The notes under the pieces: generated by a model
The model's input: only the letters and a program-made list of their open reading frames with translations
Told to the model about the DNA's origin: nothing
Databases searched by the model: none
Position numbers and translations under genes: made by a program
Part shown: positions 42,404 through 50,593 of the stretch, in pieces
Layout: every line of letters begins with the position of its first letter
Numbering within the stretch: the first letter of the stretch is position 1
Assembly: GCF_022899355.1 (NCBI RefSeq)
Contig: NZ_JALJCK010000016.1
Coordinates: forward strand, 62,001 to 126,000
Length of the DNA: 64,000 nucleotides
Direction of reading: 5' to 3'
Origin: Shinella yambaruensis
Lineage (GTDB): Bacteria; Pseudomonadota; Alphaproteobacteria; Rhizobiales; Rhizobiaceae

Positions 42404-43348
42404 ATGAAATCCATGTGCCTGGCGGCCGCTCTGGCCGCCTTGATGGGAAGTGCTGCCGCAGCCGAGACGATCGGCGTCTCGATGCAGAGTTTCGACAACA
42501 ACTTCCAGACCCTCTTGCGCGAGGGGATCGGCGCGCGGGCCGCCGAGGTCAACGGCGTCAATGTCCAGATCGAGGACGCCCAGACCGACATTTCCAAGCA
42601 GCTCAACCAGGTGAAAAACTTCATCGCCGCAGGGGTGGACGCGATCATCATGACACTGACGGACACCTCCGCCGCCCCCGGCATCAGCGAGGCCGCCGAA
42701 AAAGCCGGCATCCCGCTCGTCTATCTCAATCTCGAGCCCGACAATGTCGGCGCGCTGCCGCAAAAGCAGGCCTATGTCGGATCCAAGGAGACCGATTCCG
42801 GCGAACTTGGCGCGGAGGCCGCCTGTTCCCTGCTGAAGGAAAAGGGCAAGGCGAGCGATGCGCAGGTCTACATCCTGATGGGCGACCTTGCCCACCAGGC
42901 CTCGCGCGACCGTACCTCCTCGTTCAAGGACGCGCTGGCCGCCAGCGACTGCAAGGGCGTCACAATAGCCGACGAACAGTCCGGCGCCTGGACGCGCACC
43001 AATGCCATGGACCTGACGACCAACTGGATCACCGCCGGTCGGCCCATCGATGTGGTTTTCGCCAACAATGACGAAATGGCGATCGGCGCGATCCAGGCCC
43101 TCAAGGCGGCGGGCGTCTCCATGGACGACGTGATCGTCATCGGCATCGACGCGACGCAGGACGGTCTTGCCGCCATGGCGGCGGGCGACCTCGACGCGAC
43201 CGTGTTCCAGAACGCCAAGGGCCAGTCGGCAAGCGCGGTGGATACCGCGGTGGCGCTGGTGCGCGGCGAGGCGATCGAAAAGCAGGTCTGGGTGCCCTTC
43301 GAGCTCGTCACGCCGAAGAACATGGCCGACTACGCCAGCCGGAACTGA
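42404..43348 (+). CDS. Sugar/rhizopine-type periplasmic binding protein, MocB-like
   Basis: A 314-residue periplasmic binding protein of the ribose/inositol type (PBP1 fold). The signal MKSMCLAAALAALMGSAAAA is followed by ETIGVSMQSFDNNFQTLLRE, and DNEM-type ligand residues occur in VVFANNDEMAIGAI and VIGIDATQDGL. The ATG at 42404 has GGGAGGA upstream. In Sinorhizobium and Shinella, MocB of this fold binds rhizopine. No ATPase or permease is nearby, so it must share the membrane part of another inositol/ribose importer. A strong hairpin follows its stop. Confidence 0.82.
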   Translation: MKSMCLAAALAALMGSAAAAETIGVSMQSFDNNFQTLLREGIGARAAEVNGVNVQIEDAQTDISKQLNQVKNFIAAGVDAIIMTLTDTSAAPGISEAAEKAGIPLVYLNLEPDNVGALPQKQAYVGSKETDSGELGAEAACSLLKEKGKASDAQVYILMGDLAHQASRDRTSSFKDALAASDCKGVTIADEQSGAWTRTNAMDLTTNWITAGRPIDVVFANNDEMAIGAIQALKAAGVSMDDVIVIGIDATQDGLAAMAAGDLDATVFQNAKGQSASAVDTAVALVRGEAIEKQVWVPFELVTPKNMADYASRN

Positions 43349-43356
43349 TCCTCCCC

Positions 43357-43377
43357 GACCGGCGCCCCGCGCCGGTC
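43357..43377. repeat. Hairpin after the MocB-like gene
   Basis: GACCGGCGC-CCC-GCGCCGGTC: a perfect 9-bp stem with a 3-nt loop, 8 bp after the stop, followed by CCTTTCC. It may partly end transcription or protect the binding-protein message, as in other ABC operons; the next gene starts 19 bp later. Confidence 0.6.
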
Positions 43378-43396
43378 CCTTTCCACGGAGACCAGC

Positions 43397-44602
43397 ATGG
43401 ACGATATCGTCATCATCGGGGCGGGCGAGGCCGGCGCCCGCGCAGCCTTTGCCACCCGCAAAGCCGGCTTTTCCGGCGCCGTCACGCTGATCGGCACGGA
43501 GCCGCACCTGCCCTATGAGCGTCCGCCGCTCTCCAAGCCACTGGACGGAGCCGTGCAGATGAAGGCGATCTGCACGGCCGGGGCGCTGGAAGCCGCCGGC
43601 ATTGTCTATCACCAGGGCCTCGCCGCCATCCGCATCGACGCAGCCCGCCGCAGCATAGCCCTCAGCGACGGCCGGATATTGTCCTATGGCAAACTCCTGC
43701 TTGCCACCGGCGCCCAGCCCCGCCGGCTGGCATGCCCCGGCGCCGAGCGCGCGCTCGACTTCCGCACCTATCGCGATGCCGAGACCCTCTTTTCCCGCGC
43801 CGAAACCGGCGGGCCTGTCGCCATCATCGGCGGCGGGCTGATCGGCATGGAGCTTGCCGCGGTACTGCGAGACAAGGGCATCGCCGTCAGCATCATCGAG
43901 GCAGCATCCAGGCCGCTCGGACGGGCGGTTCCGCCACGCTTTGCCGAAAGGCTGCATGCCCGGCACCGGGAGGAGGGCGTGCATTTTCATCTCGGTCTCG
44001 GCATTGCCGAAATCACCCCCGATGCCATCATGCTTGCCGATGGCAGCCGCGTTCCCGCCGGCACCGTCATCTCGGCCATCGGCGTTCTGCCCGACATCTC
44101 GCTTGCCGGGAGGGCAGGGCTCGCAACGGCGACCGGCATCCTCACCGACAGCTTCCTGCGCACGAGCGACCCGCATATCTACGCCGCCGGCGACTGTGCC
44201 GCCGTCTCCCAGCCGGGCGGCGGCGCCATGCGGTTCGAGAGCTGGCGCAATGCGCGCAGCCAGGCCGAGACGGCCGCGCGGAACATGACCGGCGCCCACG
44301 AGGCCTTTGCCGCCACGCCCTGGTTCTGGTCCGATCAATACGATCTCGGCCTGCAGGTGGCAGGCCTGCCCCAACCGGGGCACCAGAGCATCCTGCGACC
44401 GGTCGCCGGGGGCGAACTGGAATTCTACCTTGCGGACGGTCGCCTCGTGGCGGCGGCCGGCCTTGGCGCCGGCAACGCGGTGGCGAGGGACATCAAGCTG
44501 GCCGAGATGCTGATTGCCGCCGGCATCCGTCCCGATCTCCCGGCGCTTGCCGATCCGGCCGTCAACCTCAAGGCGCTTCTCAAGAGCGCCCGGGCCGCCT
44601 GA
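43397..44602 (+). CDS. FAD-dependent ferredoxin reductase, MocF-like
   Basis: A 401-residue flavoprotein of the ferredoxin-NAD(P)+ reductase/rubredoxin-reductase type that serves oxygenases. The FAD fold IVIIGAGEAGARAAFATRK is at the N-terminus, the NAD(H) fold VAIIGGGLIGMELAAVLRDK near residue 140 and the second FAD motif YAAGDCAAV near residue 265; PYERPPLSKP is also characteristic of the group. It would reduce the Rieske ferredoxin encoded at 42014. Stop and next start overlap (TGATG). Confidence 0.88.
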   Translation: MDDIVIIGAGEAGARAAFATRKAGFSGAVTLIGTEPHLPYERPPLSKPLDGAVQMKAICTAGALEAAGIVYHQGLAAIRIDAARRSIALSDGRILSYGKLLLATGAQPRRLACPGAERALDFRTYRDAETLFSRAETGGPVAIIGGGLIGMELAAVLRDKGIAVSIIEAASRPLGRAVPPRFAERLHARHREEGVHFHLGLGIAEITPDAIMLADGSRVPAGTVISAIGVLPDISLAGRAGLATATGILTDSFLRTSDPHIYAAGDCAAVSQPGGGAMRFESWRNARSQAETAARNMTGAHEAFAATPWFWSDQYDLGLQVAGLPQPGHQSILRPVAGGELEFYLADGRLVAAAGLGAGNAVARDIKLAEMLIAAGIRPDLPALADPAVNLKALLKSARAA

Positions 44603-45450
44603 TGCAGACGCTGCTCGTCTTCCAGTCGCTCTGGGCCATGGAGCGCCGCCATACGGATGGCCATGAGCGCAGCCTTGCGGAAAACATCGCGATGATCGCA
44701 AGGGCAGGGTTCGACGGTGTCAGCGCGCACTATACCAACCGCGCCGATGTCACCCGCCTTGACGAGACACTAAGCGGCACCGACCTGAAGATCGAAGGCG
44801 TCTGCTTCCCGCGCAGCATAGACGACCTGCGCCTGCCGCTGGAGCTGGCCGCCGAATTCCCGGTCAGCCATATCAACCTGCAACCCGATGTCCGCCCGCG
44901 CCGGATCGAGGATTGCCTGCCGCTTCTCGACGGATGGATGGAGCTTGCCGAAAAGGCAGGCGTTCCCGTCTATATCGAGACGCATCGCGACCGGATGACC
45001 ACGGACCTCTACTTTACGCTCGATCTCCTCGACCGGCGGCCCGACCTGCCGCTTCTCGCCGACCTCTCGCATTTCCTGGTCGGCCGGGAGTTCGCCTTTC
45101 CGGTCTCGCAGGAGAACCATGCGCTGATCCGGCGCATCCTCAACAATGCCCAGGCCTTCCACGGCCGTGTCGCCTCGCGCGAGCAGGTGCAGATCGAAAT
45201 TTCCTTCCCGCATCACCGCCCCTGGGTCGATCTCTTCCGCGCGTGGTGGGACTACGGCTTCCGCGACTGGCGCTCCCGCGCAGCCGAGAACGCCACGCTG
45301 GTCTTCACCTGCGAGCTGGGGCCGAAACCCTATGCGATCACCGGTCGGAGCGGCAACGACACGACGGACCGGTGGGAGGAGGCGCTTCAGCTCCGCCGGA
45401 TGGCGCTCGATCTCTGGGCTACCAGCGCCGTGCCCGCTCGGGATAGTTAG
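44602..45450 (+). CDS. Sugar phosphate isomerase/epimerase-like TIM-barrel protein
   Basis: A 282-residue AP-endonuclease-2/xylose-isomerase-like barrel. Metal-site residues are seen in YIETHRDRM, LADLSHFLVG and the late FTCELGPKPYAI (glutamate). Such proteins isomerise sugars or inososes (IolE, IolI, MocC). It overlaps the reductase gene and ends the moc-like operon. A role on the inosose-like product after demethylation is plausible but not shown. It converges on treY, 11 bp away. Confidence 0.78.
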   Translation: MQTLLVFQSLWAMERRHTDGHERSLAENIAMIARAGFDGVSAHYTNRADVTRLDETLSGTDLKIEGVCFPRSIDDLRLPLELAAEFPVSHINLQPDVRPRRIEDCLPLLDGWMELAEKAGVPVYIETHRDRMTTDLYFTLDLLDRRPDLPLLADLSHFLVGREFAFPVSQENHALIRRILNNAQAFHGRVASREQVQIEISFPHHRPWVDLFRAWWDYGFRDWRSRAAENATLVFTCELGPKPYAITGRSGNDTTDRWEEALQLRRMALDLWATSAVPARDS

Positions 45451-45461
45451 CGAACGCTTAC

Positions 45462-48113
45462 CTACTGGTCCACCGAAAGGAGCAGTGCCGCAGGGGACTT
45501 GGCGAAGAGGAGGGAAAGCGGGAGATCCTGGCCGAGCGTGAAAGTATCTCCATCGAGAACGGAGCGCACGACGCGGCCAACCAGGCGAGAGGGGAGGGCA
45601 GCAGCCATCTCGCGCAGGGCTGTATCCTGCAACAGCAGAGTGCCGGGCATCACCTTTCCAAAGGTGAGCCGGGGAACGGCGACGATCGCGAAGGCCTGCT
45701 GCGTGCCGCGCAGGAAGGCAAGCGCGCCACCGTCACCGCCGGAAACGGCGAGGGGCTGGTAGGGACCCGAGAAGGGGAGGGGGCTCTTCCGTCTTGCCGC
45801 CAGCACGGTTGCCGTGAGCCATTGCTTGTAGAGGGGAAAGGCCGTATCGGCGGGTTCGGGCCTTTCGGGGATCGCCACTCCGTTGGCATCCAGCATCACC
45901 CGGTTGTCGGGATCGACGAGGGAGAAATCGCAGCGCTCGCTGCCCTGGTAGAGATCGGGAATCCCCGGCGCCGTCAGCTTGATCATCGCCTGGCTGAGGG
46001 CATTCACCCGGCCGGCATCGATGAAGGGAGCAAGTGTCGCGTCGAAATCCCGCAGGAAGGCATCGTGCTGCATCAGACCATCGACGAAATCACCGACCAT
46101 CCGTTCGTATTCGGCATCGGGTTCTGTCCAGCTCGTGGCGCGTTTCGCCTCGCGCAGGGCCTTGGTGGCGTAGAGCCTCATCCGCTCCCCCAGCATCCGC
46201 AGTACGGCGGGGTCGTCAGGAGTACCGGACGGCCAGATGCCGGCGAGCGACTGGTAGATGAGCCACTCCACCTCCGGTTCCGGCACGCTTCGCCCACCGG
46301 ACGCATGGCGCAGGGATGCATTGAGCCCGCTCCACCGCCGTGTCGCGGCAATCCAGGCATCCGGCGCCTCGGTCAGCGTGTAGAGCCGGGCACGGGCGTC
46401 CTCGCCCCGTTTCGTATCATGGGTCGAGCTTGCCGACAGGCCGTTCGGCATGGTCTCCGCCCGGTTCGCCATGAAGGCATCGAATGCCGGCACGCCGCCG
46501 GCTGCGGTGCCGGGGTCGCCGCCGACCTCGTTGAGGGCGATAACGGCATTTTCCCGGTAGAACAGGGTGTCCTCCACCGCCTTTGCCATGATCGGGCCGC
46601 TGAGCTGCTGGAAACGCCGCCGGAATTCGGCGCGGGGTCCTGCTTCTGCGGGAACCGGATCGTCGATCAGAAGCGCGGCCACGAAATCGACCGCAGGACG
46701 AAGCGCGGCCTTCTGCGCGGCTTCGATCGCATTCTTGCGCACCGCATGCACCAAGGCGCGGTCGCCTTCAGGCACGACGGTCTCCGTCGTATAGGTGCGG
46801 TAGACGGGGAGCGCGATGATGAAGACACGGATCGCCTCGGCCAGGATCGCGTGGTCTAATCCCAGCCCGCCCGCATCGGCGATCATCTTCGCAAGCCTTG
46901 CGACGCTCGCCACTTCGCCCGCGAAATTCTCCGTCAGCATCTGCCGTTTGGCGCTCCGCCTCTCCTCGGAATAGGCGTGCTGCCGGTCCGGCGGTTTCAA
47001 CGCGGCGAAAGCCTGTTGCAAGCGCTTCTGCCCCCGTTCGTCGACAAGGACATCCGCCAGCGCCCCGATGAATTCGTAGCCGGTCGTGCCTTGGACGGGC
47101 CAATCCGCCGGGAAGGGCTCGTTCCTCTCAAGAATCTTTTCGGTGACGATATAGGGGGCGGAGCCGACGGCGGCCCGCAGAAGCCCGAGATAGCCGAGAG
47201 GATCGGCAAGCCCGTCGATATGGTCGATCCTGAGCCCGTCCACGATCCCCTCGCGCACGAGGTCGATGATCAGGCGGTGGCTGTCTTCGAAAACGCGGGC
47301 ATCCTCCACGCGCAGGCCCACCAGGCCGGCGATCTCGAAGAATCGGCGATAGGTCAGGTGCCGGCCGGCGGTCTTCCAGTTGGTCAGCTGCCAGGGCTGG
47401 GCATCGTGGATTGTACGAAGCCGGGCGGGCTGCCGCGATATCGCCTCCAATCCTTCGGTTATCGCCTCCCGATTGCCCGGGACAGCAAGCACGCCGGACA
47501 GACGGTGCAGGTTTTCCGTCTCATCTCCGGGATGGAGGACGGCACCGGCCGCACGCAGATCCGCAAGGGCCGGCGGCCCCGCATCGGCCAGGACCAGCGG
47601 ATAGCTGCGCGGATGAAGTGGATAGAAGGTCTCGTGATAGCGAAGCGCCAGCAACCCGTCGCGCGGGTCGAGCGCGAGGCTCATCGCCCCGCTTGCCAGC
47701 TCCGCGTCAAAACCATCGCCGAGGAAGGGAAGCGTCAGGCGCTCGGACCAGTCGATATCGAAGTACCGGGCGAAGGGGCTTTCCGCGCCCCATGTCACGA
47801 CATTCCGCCACCAGGGATTTTCCAGATGGGCGGCCATGTGGTTGGGCACGATGTCGAGGATGAGCCCCATGCCGCGGGCACGGAGATCGACAGACAGGCG
47901 CCGCAAGCCATCGAGCCCGCCAAGGCCGGGGTCGATTTCGTTTGCATCGGTGATGTCGTAGCCGTGGGTCGATCCACCGACCGCGGTCATGACGGGAGAG
48001 GCATAGAGATGGCTTATGCCGAGCGCCTCGAGATAGGGCACAAGCTTGCACGCCTGGGCAAAATCCATGCCGTTGCGGAACTGGAGGCGATAGGTCGAGC
48101 GGATCGGGATCAA
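45462..48113 (-). CDS. treY: Malto-oligosyltrehalose synthase
   Basis: An 883-residue GH13 enzyme. PIRSTYRLQFRNGMDFAQAC at the N-terminus, LDIVPNHMAAHLENPWW (catalytic region I), GLRIDHIDGLADP (nucleophile Asp), YIVTEKILERNEPF (acid Glu) and STHDTKRGEDARAR (region IV) are the canonical TreY blocks. It turns the reducing end of a maltodextrin into a trehalosyl unit in the cytoplasm; TreZ then frees trehalose. Full family length. It is the third gene after treZ and a CBS-domain gene on the minus strand. Confidence 0.95.
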   Translation of the reverse strand: MIPIRSTYRLQFRNGMDFAQACKLVPYLEALGISHLYASPVMTAVGGSTHGYDITDANEIDPGLGGLDGLRRLSVDLRARGMGLILDIVPNHMAAHLENPWWRNVVTWGAESPFARYFDIDWSERLTLPFLGDGFDAELASGAMSLALDPRDGLLALRYHETFYPLHPRSYPLVLADAGPPALADLRAAGAVLHPGDETENLHRLSGVLAVPGNREAITEGLEAISRQPARLRTIHDAQPWQLTNWKTAGRHLTYRRFFEIAGLVGLRVEDARVFEDSHRLIIDLVREGIVDGLRIDHIDGLADPLGYLGLLRAAVGSAPYIVTEKILERNEPFPADWPVQGTTGYEFIGALADVLVDERGQKRLQQAFAALKPPDRQHAYSEERRSAKRQMLTENFAGEVASVARLAKMIADAGGLGLDHAILAEAIRVFIIALPVYRTYTTETVVPEGDRALVHAVRKNAIEAAQKAALRPAVDFVAALLIDDPVPAEAGPRAEFRRRFQQLSGPIMAKAVEDTLFYRENAVIALNEVGGDPGTAAGGVPAFDAFMANRAETMPNGLSASSTHDTKRGEDARARLYTLTEAPDAWIAATRRWSGLNASLRHASGGRSVPEPEVEWLIYQSLAGIWPSGTPDDPAVLRMLGERMRLYATKALREAKRATSWTEPDAEYERMVGDFVDGLMQHDAFLRDFDATLAPFIDAGRVNALSQAMIKLTAPGIPDLYQGSERCDFSLVDPDNRVMLDANGVAIPERPEPADTAFPLYKQWLTATVLAARRKSPLPFSGPYQPLAVSGGDGGALAFLRGTQQAFAIVAVPRLTFGKVMPGTLLLQDTALREMAAALPSRLVGRVVRSVLDGDTFTLGQDLPLSLLFAKSPAALLLSVDQ

Positions 48114-48146
48114 GGCACTGCCTCGCTGGCCGGCGGCACGAAGAGG

Positions 48147-48518
48147 TCAAGTCCGGCGGCGCTTGAAATCCGATTGTGAAACTACCCCGGCCAGCCGGTT
48201 CTGCCGGTCGAGCACGGCGAGGCGGCGCAGATGCAGCGACTGCATGTTGGCCAGCACGCCCTCCGGCTCCTCATCCTCGAAACAATAGGTGATGTTGGTC
48301 GTCATGACGTCGCCGACCTTCGTCGTTTCCGCATTGAGCCCCGGCGCGACGGCCCGCAGGATGATGTCGCGATCGGTGAGGGTGCCGACGAGGCCGCTTG
48401 CGTCGGCCACGGGCAGGAAGGCTATATCCCATTCCGCCATCAGGCTTGCGGCGTATTGAAGGGTCTCTTCGGGCCGGACGAGATGGACATTGCGGGTCAT
48501 GATGTCGCCGATGGGCAT
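48147..48518 (-). CDS. CBS-domain pair protein between treZ and treY
   Basis: A 123-residue protein made only of two CBS motifs: MPIGDIMTRNVHLVRPEETL with VGTLTDRDIILRAV, and KVGDVMTTNITYCFEDEEPE with LAGVVSQSDF. Such pairs bind AMP, ATP, NAD or similar ligands as homodimers. The start at 48518 follows AAGAGGT. It is 25 bp from treZ and 33 bp from treY, so it is made with the trehalose enzymes. It could sense energy state to tune them; this is not known for the pathway as far as I can tell. Confidence 0.85.
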   Translation of the reverse strand: MPIGDIMTRNVHLVRPEETLQYAASLMAEWDIAFLPVADASGLVGTLTDRDIILRAVAPGLNAETTKVGDVMTTNITYCFEDEEPEGVLANMQSLHLRRLAVLDRQNRLAGVVSQSDFKRRRT

Positions 48519-48543
48519 GGGGACCTCTTGCTGAGCGCTTTCG

Positions 48544-50355
48544 CTAGGAACCGGCGAGCGCGACTTTGGTTCCAATGGGCGCGCTCGCGGCGTGATCGAC
48601 GGTGACGACAATCGCCGGGCCGGCCGCGGTTTCCGCCGCAAGTTCGAAGATCGCATCTCCCCCGGCCGCCGGCCAGGCCTTGCGTTCCCCGGTCAGGTTT
48701 GCCCGCAGGCAAAGCGTGGCGGCAGGAAAACGCCAGTCGATGGCAAGAACGCCGTCCTCGGCGGGCAGGATATGCGGGGCGGCCTCTGCCGAGAGCAGCG
48801 GCGCGACATGCGTCTGCCGAAGCCGGATCAGCGCGCGCACGAAGTCGATGCGCCGCCGGCCGCCGGGCGAGGTCGCGCGGGACCAGTCGAGCTTCGAGCG
48901 CTGCAGGGTCTCCTCGGCATTCGGATCGGGAAGGTCTTCCACGGTCTGGCCCGCCTCCAGCCCACCGAACTTCTCCGCCTCCTTCTTGCGCCCCTGCCGC
49001 ACGGCCCGCGCCAGGTCGCCGGTAAAATTGGCGAAGAAGAGGAAGGGCCGATCCTCGCCATACTCCTCTCCCATGAAGAGCAGGGGCACCGGCGGAGCGA
49101 GCAGCAGCAACACCGTCATGACGTCGAGCAGCGCCGGATCGGCAAGCCGCGCGAGCCGGTCGCCGAAGGCCCGGTTGCCGACCTGGTCATGGTTCTGCAG
49201 GAAGTTGACATTGACCTGCGGCGGCAGGCGATCCTGCGGCGCCGGCCCCACCCGGTCCCGGCTGCGATCCGCATGCACGAACCCCTTGGCCGCCGCCTCG
49301 CGCAGGAGCGCATAGGTGTCCTGCGCAAAGGGCGCGTAGTGTCCCTGCCGCTCCCCGGTCGCGACGACATGCAGGGCATGGTGGAACTCGTCGTTCCAGC
49401 CGGCCGTGTAGTGGCGCACCACGCCATCGTCGCGGTTCAGAAGGCTCTTGCGGCTCAACTGGTCCTCGACGACGAGGTGGACCTGCCGATCCGGGACGGC
49501 CTGCCGGATCGTTTCCGCCATTTCGATGAGGACGTGCCGCTCGCTTTCGTCATGGATCTCCTCGGTCGCATCGAGGCGCAGGCCATCGAACCGGTAGCCG
49601 ACGATCCAGTGCAACGCGTTGTCGATGAAATAGCGACGCACCACCTCGCGCTCGAAGGCGAGCGCCGCGCCCCAGGGCGTATGGCGTTCGGGATGGAAGA
49701 AGGGCGGGGCGATCCGCGGCAGGACGTTCCCGACCGGACCGAAATGATTGTAGACGACATCGAGCAGGACCATGATCCCATGGCCATGCGCGGCATCGAT
49801 TAGCGCCTTCAGGTCGTCGGGCGTGCCATAGGCATTGTGCGGCGCATAGTGCAGCACACCGTCATAACCCCAGCCGCGCTGCCCGGCGAAATGCGCGACG
49901 GGCATGATCTCGATGGCGGTTATGCCGACATCGCGCAGGTGCGGAAGCCGCTCGATGGCGGCACGGAAGGTGCCCTCCGGCGTGAAGGCGCCGACATGCA
50001 ATTCGTAGAGAACCGCCTCCTCCCATGGGCGCCCCTTCCAGCCGGGATGCTGCCAGGCATAGCCGGCATGGTCGATAAGGACGGAGGGGCCTTCGACATC
50101 CTTCTCCTGCGCATGCGCGGCGGGATCGGGGATCACGAGGCCATCGGAAAGCCGGAAGGAATAGCTGTCGCCCGGACGCGCAAGGTCCGTCTCGACCGCG
50201 TACCAGCCGTCGCCGGCCGGGCGCATGGCGATCTCGTTGCGTCCGACAAGCAGCGTGACCCAGTCTTCGGCGGGTGCCCAGAGGCGGAATTGCACCCGCC
50301 CGTCCTCAAGGAGGGCCGGCCCCCAGCATCTCGGCGTCAACGATGCCTGCGTCAT
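48544..50355 (-). CDS. treZ: Malto-oligosyltrehalose trehalohydrolase
   Basis: A 603-residue GH13 enzyme with an N-terminal CBM48-like domain (FRLWAPAEDWVTLLVG) and a catalytic barrel: VLLDVVYNHFGPVGN (region I), YRFDGLRLDATEEIHDES (region II, nucleophile), HLVVEDQ (Glu) and VNFLQNHDQVGNRAFGDRL (region IV). It releases trehalose from the TreY product. The ATG at 50355 has AAGAGGA upstream. A promoter of the EcfG type, GGAAC-N16-GGTT, lies 30-55 bp before it. First gene of treZ-CBS-treY. Confidence 0.95.
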   Translation of the reverse strand: MTQASLTPRCWGPALLEDGRVQFRLWAPAEDWVTLLVGRNEIAMRPAGDGWYAVETDLARPGDSYSFRLSDGLVIPDPAAHAQEKDVEGPSVLIDHAGYAWQHPGWKGRPWEEAVLYELHVGAFTPEGTFRAAIERLPHLRDVGITAIEIMPVAHFAGQRGWGYDGVLHYAPHNAYGTPDDLKALIDAAHGHGIMVLLDVVYNHFGPVGNVLPRIAPPFFHPERHTPWGAALAFEREVVRRYFIDNALHWIVGYRFDGLRLDATEEIHDESERHVLIEMAETIRQAVPDRQVHLVVEDQLSRKSLLNRDDGVVRHYTAGWNDEFHHALHVVATGERQGHYAPFAQDTYALLREAAAKGFVHADRSRDRVGPAPQDRLPPQVNVNFLQNHDQVGNRAFGDRLARLADPALLDVMTVLLLLAPPVPLLFMGEEYGEDRPFLFFANFTGDLARAVRQGRKKEAEKFGGLEAGQTVEDLPDPNAEETLQRSKLDWSRATSPGGRRRIDFVRALIRLRQTHVAPLLSAEAAPHILPAEDGVLAIDWRFPAATLCLRANLTGERKAWPAAGGDAIFELAAETAAGPAIVVTVDHAASAPIGTKVALAGS

Positions 50356-50385
50356 GCGGATCCTCTTGCTGAATACGGGGAAGGG

Positions 50386-50410
50386 AACCGGGCAGCGGTG
50401 AAAATGTTCC
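50386..50410 (-). promoter_or_regulatory. EcfG-like stress promoter of treZ
   Basis: On the minus strand GGAAC (50410-50406), N16, GGTT (50389-50386). The consensus for the alphaproteobacterial general-stress sigma factor EcfG is GGAAC-N16/17-cGTT. The start would be about 20 bp before the treZ ATG. Confidence 0.6.
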
Positions 50411-50435
50411 GGAACAAATCCCATCTTTTCGCGTT
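50411..50435 (+). promoter_or_regulatory. EcfG-type stress promoter of glgX
   Basis: GGAAC (50411-50415), N16, CGTT (50432-50435): a full match to the EcfG consensus. Its -35 box abuts that of the treZ promoter, making the palindrome GTTCCGGAAC. It faces glgX at 50594. Confidence 0.7.
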
Positions 50436-50593
50436 GCACCATCGCTCTCCTCGCACCGGACCGGCGCTCTCTGTTCCTCCCGGCGAAACCCGTCGCGGGC
50501 CACGATGAGCACTTGCGGCGGCGGCACGGGATTTTCGGTCCGTCTGCCTGTTGCTTCAGGGGAGCACCTGGTCGACCGAAGGGGACGCATCGC

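Noticed and set aside
41948-44701. A 917-codon open frame on the minus strand across the moc-like genes
   Set aside because: It lies antisense to four clear genes with family motifs; it is rich in Gly, Arg, Asp and His as expected of the mirror of GC-biased codons, and has no motif of its own.
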